Origin: Apodospora peruviana
Lineage: Eukaryota; Ascomycota; Sordariomycetes; Sordariales; Lasiosphaeriaceae
Reading direction: 5' to 3'
Length of the DNA stretch: 64,000 nt
Assembly (NCBI GenBank): GCA_033439685.1
Contig: JAUEDM010000011.1
Coordinates: 122,262-186,261, forward strand
Part shown: one piece after another, positions 56,767-64,000 of the stretch
Layout: each line of letters begins with the position of its first letter
Numbering within the stretch: position 1 is the first letter of the stretch
The notes under the pieces: model-generated
Told to the model about the DNA's origin: nothing
What the model saw: the letters and a program-made list of their open reading frames with translations, nothing else
The model's database searches: none
Made by a program: the position numbers and the translations under genes

Positions 56767-58742
56767 ATGGATTCTTCGAAATCACCAACAGAAAAGATGT
56801 CAGCCTCGGCCGTGGATAAGCCTGCTGTGACGCAGGAAGAAAATGCCGCCGCCAGTGCTCGTCTTCATCCCCATGCTACGAAGGAAGAAATCGACGCGTT
56901 CGCGACCTCCCATGGCCCCGAATCGTTTGCCCATCTGGATCACAAGAGGATCTTGCGCAAGGTATTTACCACCAAAATTTGCCTATACTCGAAAATACCT
57001 ACGGATATAGGACCACCAACTAACATTTGCATCCTCCTGTAGATGGACATCCGTCTCATTCCCATGCTCGCGCTGCTCTACCTTCTATCGTTTCTCGACC
57101 GTGCGTCTCCAACCAGGCATGATCCGATATACACACCGAAAACTGACGATGGTGACAAACAGGAGGCAACATAGGCAACGCCAAGATCGAAGGGCTACAA
57201 GAAGACCTCGCCATGACACCAGATCAGTACAACTGGTGCTTGACAGGCTTCTTCTTCACCTACGCGGCCTTCGAAGTCCCCAGCAACCTTTTACTCAAAA
57301 AATTAACGCCGAGCCGCTGGCTGCCAGCCATCATGGTGGCCTGGGGCGTGGTCATGACCCTCATGGGCATAGTGCAAAGCTTCACGGGCCTGCTGACGGC
57401 GCGCATTTTTCTCGGCGTGGCGGAGGCCGGTCTGTTTCCTGGTGTTGCTGTACGTTCTCTCCCCCTCCCAACAAAGACATGAGTCCGACTGATACAGTGT
57501 AGTACTACCTGACGATGTGGTACACGCGCGACGAGATCCAGTTCCGCCAGGCCCTCTTCTTCAGCGCCGCGTCCGTGGCGGGCGCGTTCAGCGGGCTCTT
57601 GGCCTTTGGCATCAGCAAGATGGACGGGGTCGGCAACCTGGAGGGCTGGCGGTGGATCTTTATACTTGAGGGCATCGCCACGGTGCTGGTTGCTTGCCTT
57701 GCGTTTTTCTGTCTGTACGATTTTCCCGAGACGGCTGGGTTTTTGACTGAAGAAGAGCGCGCGTTTGTGGTGTTCAGACTTAAATACCAGGGACAAACAC
57801 AGCAGAAGGTTAGCTCGGCGGAGGAGGAAGGGAGTCCCGTCGCCGCCGCACGGCCGCGCGTTGCGCAGGCTGAGGAGTTCAAGTGGCAATATGTGTGGCA
57901 GGCGTTTCGGGACTGGCAGATCTGGGTCAACATTTTTGTGTACTGGGGTGTAAGTCCACATTTGTGAGCCGTTCAGTTTTGATGAAAAAGTTGCTGACAC
58001 TTACCAGATCGTCTGCCCTCTCTATGGCATCAGTCTGTTCCTGCCGACCATCATCAAGAACCTGGGCTATGAGTCTAGCAAGGCGCAGCTGATGACCGTG
58101 CCGATTTACATCACGGCTGCGATATTGGCTGTCGTGATCGCTTACATCTCGGACAAGGTCGGGAAGCGAAGCCCGTTCGTCATCGGGTTCCTGTTCTTGA
58201 TGATCGTTGGGTTCTCAATGTAGGTTCAATACCTAAAGCCAGTCTCTGTTACACGTCTACTAACATTGGCAAATAGGTGCATCTCTACAGAAAACCCCCG
58301 CGTCGTCTACGGCGGCGTCTTTATTGCCGCTTGCGCCATCTACCCGGCCTTTCCCGGCGTTATCACGTGGCTGTCCAACAATTTGTCCGGGTCGTACAAG
58401 CGAAGTGCCGGCATGGCAATCCAAATTGGTGTTGGGAACCTTGGTGGTGTAAGTCTTCATGTTCCAAACAGGGAGAGAAGGGAGGCTGTTTACTAACAAA
58501 ACCAGGCTATGGCGTCGAACTTTTATCGACAAAAGGACGGTCCTCGCTATATACTCGGTCATGCTCTGGAGCTCGGCTTCATCAGCGCAGGCATCATTGC
58601 GGCGTTCATTTTGCTGGGAAGCTACAAGATGATCAACAATAAGCGGGAGAGAAGGATGAAGGAAGGCGTCTTGAGTAATTACACACACGAGGAGCTCTCG
58701 GAGAAGGGGGATAGAGCTGTTACGTTCCGATATATGTATTAA
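56767..58742 (+). CDS. MFS transporter, allantoate permease (Dal5/ACS) family
   Basis: Seven exons: 56767-56961, 57043-57100, 57163-57449, 57503-57949, 58008-58219, 58277-58448, 58506-58742; all canonical, total 535 aa. The family motif DIRLIPMLALLYLLSFLDRGNIGNAK is formed across introns. Further marks are FEVPSNLLLKKLTPSRWLPA, ARIFLGVAEAGLFPG and WYTRDEIQFRQALFF. Twelve membrane helices are expected, with a charged central loop (VSSAEEEGSPVAAARPRVAQ). The anion:cation symporter family moves allantoate, nicotinate, pantothenate and related carboxylates with protons. It probably imports a carboxylate precursor or exports product at the plasma membrane. Confidence 0.9.
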
Positions 58743-59227
58743 CGAGGATGTTTCACAGTCGATAGTTGTCTTTGGGGTGGATAGGGTACACAATGGAGCC
58801 TCGTCGTATTCAGACTGCAAATCTCACGGTGAGCGTTATGCTATGAGGTGTGTCGTAGGCACGTATTATATCCCCATTACAAGATTTCACCGTCTCATAT
58901 CTGAGATGATCGTCGCCGTTTTGGGGGCCATTGGTCCGCCGCACCACCACCTTCCCAAGGTCTTAAATCCGACAATAAAGTCCGCCAAGAGCTATATAAA
59001 CCGGACTGGTCTCTTTCCTGCCTGGCCGTGCCGCAAATTGATGTGTTCCGCATTTCATAACCCACTTCGGCCGGCGGATATTGGCAACTCCTCCGCACTT
59101 TAGTTCTGTCTCATACATTCTGCTCCAAGGAGAAATTACACACTGGTAAAGCTATCCTGAACCTAAACCTGTGATGCTTCTGACCGAAAGATGTATCATC
59201 AGCAGTGAACAACAGTTCTCGATAATC
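58743..59227. promoter_or_regulatory. Promoter region of the TOXD-like reductase
   Basis: Spacer with TATATAAA at 58993-59000, about 230 bp before the chosen start codon. No gene. Confidence 0.5.
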
Positions 59228-60320
59228 ATGAACACGCAGTACATCGTCGCGGAAAAGGGCAGCGCTCTAACCCCCACAGCGACAGCAATACCAATAACGA
59301 CCAGCCCGACAGATGTCCTAATTCGACTGAAAGCAATCGCCATAAACCCCGCCGACTGCAAAATGATTGACCACGGACATCGAGTCACAAGTTCCGGACC
59401 CGTTGTCGCAGGCCTGGATGGCGCGGGTGTCGTCGAGGCTGTCGGAACCGGTGTAACAAGATTCAGCGTCGGCGACGAAGTCTTTGCACAGTTCCCTGCT
59501 CCCGAGGTGGTTTCCTTCCAAGACTTTGCCGTGGTGCACGAGTCGATGGTTGCCAAGAAACCGGCGACATGGTCCTTTGAGGACGCCGCGAGTTTGCCGT
59601 ACGTTCTCCTCTCACCAGTCACCTCCAACTTCTTTCCAAATGCTACCGCTGTTCTGTGTATATTTAGTGTGTGTTACCTCACAGCGTTACTATCACTGGG
59701 AATCGGCATAAAGATGCCAATACCGTTCATCAAAGACGGGCCAACATTTGGTCTCAAACCCTCCTCGGTGCTAGTTCTCGGCGGTAGTTCCGCGGTCGGC
59801 GCATCCGCGATCAGCTTCTTCGGCCTCGCTCTCTCCAAACCTGCCTCATCTTGGCGACCAGTTCCCAACGCATCACGGCCATCTCGTTGACACACTTGGT
59901 GTCGATGCCGCCTTTGATCGGAGCTCGTCATCGCTGGTCAGCGATGTCAGGCAGGCGACGCCGTGTTCGCGTGGGGTTGATGCAATTATTGATGTTGTTG
60001 GGGCTGGTCGCACTCAGAAAGACATATTTGACGCGTTTGACTCTGCTAGCGCCAAGAGATATGCGCAGGTGTGGACTGGGGATGCAGAGACTGAGGTTCC
60101 TGACGGGGTAGAGTCGACTTTGTTTAGGGTTCGAGATTTGCCGCAGTTGTCAGGGGCTAGGGATGTGCTCTGGGCATTGGAGAGGCTACTGGAGGAAGGC
60201 AAATACAAGTTACCGCTTCCTGTGCGGATTGTTGGTCGCGGTTTTCAGGGGCTGGAAAAGGGGTTGGAGTTGATGCGCCACGGGGTGAGCGGGGAGAAGT
60301 TGGTGGTGACGATGGACTAA
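59228..60320 (+). CDS. TOXD-like medium-chain reductase, one apparent frameshift
   Basis: Start at MNTQYIVAEKGSALTP; a further in-frame ATG at 59171 is less conserved. The N-terminal GroES-like domain has SPTDVLIRLKAIAINPADCK and GPVVAGLDGAGVVEAVGTGV. Splicing from GTACGT (59598) to TTTAG (about 59667) joins SLP to VCYLTALLSLGIG. The NADPH Rossmann motif is VLVLGGSSAVGASAIS. Near 59835-59850 the frame must change by one base to continue HGHLVDTLGVDAAFDRSSSS, then GVDAIIDVVGAG and a C-terminal EEGKYKLPLPVRIVGRGFQG to TAA at 60318-60320. Zinc ligands are absent. Relatives include TOXD of the HC-toxin locus and trans-acting enoyl reductases. With the frameshift real, the protein would end after about 215 aa. 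Sequencing error is possible. Confidence 0.7.
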
Positions 60321-61056
60321 TTACCTACCTGTAGGTTGGAAGTCATTTTGTCATGGAGCAAACCTGAAGATATGAGAGACAGCGTAAATTTCGTATTGCA
60401 CTTTGTCCTTATTGCACTTTGTCGTCTCAGGAATTGTGGAATGTTTACCTACCACGTACCTACAAGGAAATAAGCATTGCACTTTTGTGCCCCGCCGGGC
60501 TCTCCCGTTCCAAACACACCGCTCGTTCATCACGTCATTTTTTATCGACATGCATAGCATACCAATGGAAGCCGGGCACTGGCAATGTGCCCAACGGGCG
60601 ACGGGCAAAAGTCGCACCCGTTCATTCTGGCTGCCCTGCAAATTTCCGTGCTATCTTATCTCGGGCAATGCTACACTACCCTTAAGCCCCCAACATGCAC
60701 CGCGGTACAGATACGGAATGCCCGGGCCTGATAATGCAATATAATCATCCGAGTGTAGATAATTCCATTATGTCCGCCAACTTACCCCTTCGCTGCACTG
60801 CATTTGGCGTAGACTTACGTTGCTGATCACCAGTTCCGAGCTATCCTCAAAACAGAAGCTCGAATTATTCTGTACAGATTTCGGATTACCGTCCTCCTGT
60901 ATCGGCCCACCGCTCGGGAGCGAGTCGCGACTCCGGACCCACTTCTTCCCGCACTACTTCCATATCTCGCGCCCGGACTTCGACAATTTTCTCCCGACTT
61001 TGGCATTGAATTTTGAACCTCCACTCCGCTCCCTCCCCGTTCGATCTCCAGGCACA
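60321..61056. promoter_or_regulatory. Intergenic, upstream of the second MFS transporter
   Basis: 735 bp without gene. No element identified. Confidence 0.45.
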
Positions 61057-63134
61057 ATGGCTGCTGATGAGAATACTCCGCTCCTCGCCGAAGGCGCTGG
61101 CGCCAATGGGACCGGAAGCGGCACCGGCGGCATTAATGACGTCGACCAGACCGAGGCGCAGAACACCAAAAGGATCTTCTCCAGGATACTAGAGGCAATT
61201 GGCATTGAGAATCGCATCCTCCTTGCTGGGTTTCTCATCACGCTATCGTTCAGTTTCACACAAGTACCGTATGTTCTCACTTTCACTCTTCACCTTGTCG
61301 CCCCGATTCCAACTCACAACTAACCCCCATCACAGAATATTTTACGTTTTCTACCTCATGGAATGCGACGATTACTACACCAGACACCCACCCTTCAGCG
61401 GACCAGTCGCCGAACGGTGCAACCACAAGGAGATTGCCGCGGGGACCGCCGAAGACTTCGCACTGCTTGCCATGTCGACAACATTTTGCGGCACGCTCAA
61501 TCTCTTCGTGACGGGGTGGGTGATCAAGAAGGTCGGCCCTCGCCTGACTCTCATCCTGCAGACCTTTATCCCGGCCATCCGCGTCGCGACGCAGATCCTG
61601 GGCGTGCTAGCCGGTGGCAGGGCGGGTATCATCATCTTTCAGTGCACGCAGTTCATTACCATCATTGGTGGGCCGGTGGGATATATCCTTGTGATCAATA
61701 TTATTGTTGGCGAGGTCGTCACACCCGCAAGGCGAACGGCTGTGTTTGGGATGCTTCAGGGGTGTCTGATGCTAGGCCAAGGAGTCGGATATCTTAGTGA
61801 GTTCACCAACCCATTATCAAGACGAACCCCCTTTTTGTGTGTGGGGATGCTGACGAACGGTCGCGACCAAATCACCAGCTGGCGGCATGATTGGCGATAA
61901 ATGGGGAATCCGACGACCCTTTGAAGTTGCGTTCTGTTCGTTTCTCATCTCGGTCGTGTATGCCCAGCTCACCTTGCCGTATATCTCGCCCGAATCGATG
62001 TCCGGCGGCCAAAAACCGCAGGTAAAGGGGATCGCAGGGTTCTTTGCGCCTCTGAAAGTCCTTTCGCCGCAGATCATTCGTCTCCGCAGCGGCATGACCA
62101 GAAAGCACTATGGCGTCTTGTTTTTGTGCTTGGGTGTGTTTATCGGAGTGGTAAGTGGCGCGGAACCAATGCAGATAAAATGCTAGTCGCTAACCTTTGA
62201 TCACCACCAGCTTGCTACCGATTATGCACCACTCCTGATCCAACTGTACGCTACCACAGTCTTCCACTTCAACCAAGGCAATAACGGCTTCCTGATGTCG
62301 GAATTCGCGTTGATGCGCGCCATGTTTTTGCTTTTCGGTTTCCCTCGCATCATCGGGGGCGGTCGGAAGTGGTACCTTCGCCGATATCCAAACCAGACAA
62401 GCAATCGTGCGAACAAACCGCTTGGTGAACAAGAGGCGGAGGATTACCCGACGCACCCCGAACAGCTCGAGGCCCCTATGGGCACCCAGGCGGAGGAAGA
62501 GCCGATAATATCCAAGGTGGTGGAAAAGAACGAAGACACTCAGTTCGATCTGTTCTTTCTCCGGTGGAGCTTGATTGTCGATGGAGCGCTCACCATGTGC
62601 GCTGCCTTTGCGACGGAGAAGTGGCATATATATCTTGGTACGACGGACTTTCTGATTCCCAGCTGCTTCAACGACTAACATTATGACTAGCGGCTTTTGC
62701 CCTACCATTGGGGTCAGGTACTGCCCCAGCAGCCAAGGGAGTGATCACGGAGATGTGCTCATCGTCGCAACGAGCCGACGCCTTGAATGCCTTGACTCTG
62801 GTGGAGAATATCGGCAGGCTTGCAACCCAGGGTCTTTTCGGTTTCGTGTTTGCGGCATTCGCGACGCTGGGGAAGCCACATCTCACTTTCTTTTGCAATG
62901 CCGTAAGTCTACGAGTTGATGATACAATGGGATGAAATCTTGACTGATCCTGGTGTGCAGGCTATTGCGCTCCTTGCCGTTGGTGTCTTGCTGTTTTCTT
63001 CCTTCCCACCGGACGGAAGCAAGTTGCTCGACAAACTGCATGACAACCAAGAGGGCGATGGTAACTCCACAGAACATCAGACCCTCATACCGGATGATCG
63101 AGAGATAAGACAACGACAAGAGGAGGATCTATAA
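61057..63134 (+). CDS. MFS transporter, fungal general-substrate type
   Basis: Six exons: 61057-61268, 61336-61796, 61879-62150, 62211-62637, 62691-62902, 62961-63134; in frame, 585 aa. The N-terminus, MAADENTPLLAEGAG, ends a cytosolic tail with a Gly/Thr-rich linker and a dileucine-type sequence. Exon 2 carries helices with CDDYYTRHPPFSGPVAERCN in an extracellular loop (two Cys), WVIKKVGPRLTLI (MFS loop 2-3 motif) and ARRTAVFGMLQGCLMLGQGV. A long acidic cytosolic loop (GEQEAEDYPTHPEQLEAPMG) follows. The last helices are in exons 5-6. It resembles uncharacterised fungal MFS members with the C-D/E-N loop; substrate unknown. It marks the right end of the co-directional trio MFS-reductase-MFS. 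Confidence 0.88.
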
Positions 63135-63790
63135 TCCTCGGCTTCCCAAGTAAGTGCGAAAGTCGATCCGGCTTGGTCATTCCCCGTCATTGATCCCAAG
63201 CTAACTTTCGACAAATGAAACCTTGGTCTGGAGCTAAAAGTCACAAATCAGACCGAAAGACGCAGTGTGTGACTCACGCCTTAGGTTCCTCGAAGGCCTT
63301 CCCTTATCTGACAGAAAAGCACAAACGGAGGATTACGCATCGGGGTTTCCAGCATAGTTGAGAGTTGAGCGACAACCCGAGTCTATCGTCTTCACAATGG
63401 CCACACCACTTTCAATTTGGTTCCCGATCTTGTCTAGTGCACTGTCTTTCCATCTGAACTTACTTGAATGCGTCCTCACTTCGTCCTCAACAAGCACATG
63501 CGGACGGAGTTGGCAGTCGCTTAAAGCGGGGCTGACTGATTGGCCGGATTGTGCGCCTGGTGTCGTCCAGCATGCTTTTGCCCACAAAGTCAAACCTTCG
63601 AGGCTGCAATAAAAAGCAGTCACCCTCCTTCCATTTCACACACTTTCATTCTTCGCCCTCTGGTATTTATTTCTGACAAAAACGGCAATCAACCAACGCA
63701 ACTCCCAAGGAACACCACCAGACGAGAAGGAAAAAAAAAAAAAAAAAAAATGGCCACCGGCAACGACGAGGCTTGGTTCTTCAAGGCCAA
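63135..63790. other. Spacer with A-run before the edge ORF
   Basis: No gene. A poly(A) run (about 63731-63750) sits immediately before an ATG at 63750. This ATG opens MATGNDEAWFFKAK but soon leaves gene-like composition. Confidence 0.4.
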
Positions 63791-64000
63791 ATGCCCCGTC
63801 TTTTGGCCCAAGTCGGAGGCGCTCACCATGCCTTTGACGCCTTTGACGCCTACCTCACTGATCTCCTCCAGACTATCCAAAAATCCCATGAGGACGGCTT
63901 GATGGAGCAGGCTATGTTGGAGACACTCACCGAGACTGCCCGCGAAATGAATGCAGATCTGGCTGAGCCCAGCAAGACTACTCCCGCAACCGATGCCGAC
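63791..64000 (+). CDS. Partial ORF at window edge, unknown
   Basis: Open to the window end from ATG 63791 (MPRLLAQVGGAHHAFDAFDA). It continues with DLLQTIQKSHEDGLMEQAML and ETLTETAREMNADLAEPSKT, an acidic helical sequence. The duplicated 9-mer GCCTTTGAC encodes AFDAFDA. The ATG at 63750 is in another frame, so either this start or a frameshift is needed. Family not recognised. Confidence 0.35.
   Translation, partial: MPRLLAQVGGAHHAFDAFDAYLTDLLQTIQKSHEDGLMEQAMLETLTETAREMNADLAEPSKTTPATDAD

Noticed and set aside
57260..58000. 246-codon minus-strand frame in the first MFS gene
   Set aside because: Antisense shadow; the plus strand has a complete spliced transporter.

Overview
The window is from a filamentous ascomycete (Pezizomycotina, probably Sordariomycetes). 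The evidence is short introns of roughly 45-80 bp with GTAAGT/GTATGT-type donors and CTAAC/CTGAC branch sites, Tad-type LINE fragments, fungal solo LTRs, and gene families typical of moulds (rhodopsin-domain membrane proteins, DUF6594, fungal TPR arrays, HSPA12-like Hsp70, ABCC transporters, monomodular NRPS). I cannot name a species.

Left part, about 1-36 kb: a repeat-rich gene graveyard. It holds broken or truncated copies of a caspase-like protein, DUF6594, TPR, sirtuin, ankyrin, epoxide hydrolase, medium-chain dehydrogenase, short-chain dehydrogenase and rhodopsin-domain genes. These sit among LINE fragments in both orientations, a hAT transposase remnant, at least four LTR copies or solo LTRs with exact 5-bp target duplications, and large inverted repeats. 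One LINE is complete enough to show an 11-bp target duplication, 5' truncation and a 381-bp TTA tail. Genes that look intact or nearly so here are an 82-aa small protein (1926-2282, two introns), an HSPA12-like Hsp70 (11476-14006, two unclear junctions), a two-exon 351-aa protein with a Cys/His cluster (14817-16066), and a two-exon BTB-like protein (25651-26759).

Right part, about 36.7-63.1 kb: an almost intact, repeat-poor locus that reads as a secondary-metabolite gene cluster. In order: an ABCC/MRP exporter (-), an A-T-C monomodular NRPS (-), a TauD-type Fe(II)/2-oxoglutarate dioxygenase (+), an S9 prolyl-oligopeptidase-like peptidase (+), an FAD/NAD(P)H monooxygenase (-), an allantoate-permease-family MFS transporter (+), a TOXD-like medium-chain reductase (+, one apparent frameshift) and a second MFS transporter (+). 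Proposed logic (inference): the NRPS activates one amino acid and its terminal condensation-like domain couples it to an acceptor; the monooxygenase, dioxygenase and reductase tailor it; the peptidase trims or releases a peptide; the transporters move product or precursor. No PKS, terpene synthase, multimodular NRPS or Zn2Cys6 regulator was seen, so the substrate must come from primary metabolism or another locus. A partial ORF runs off the right edge.
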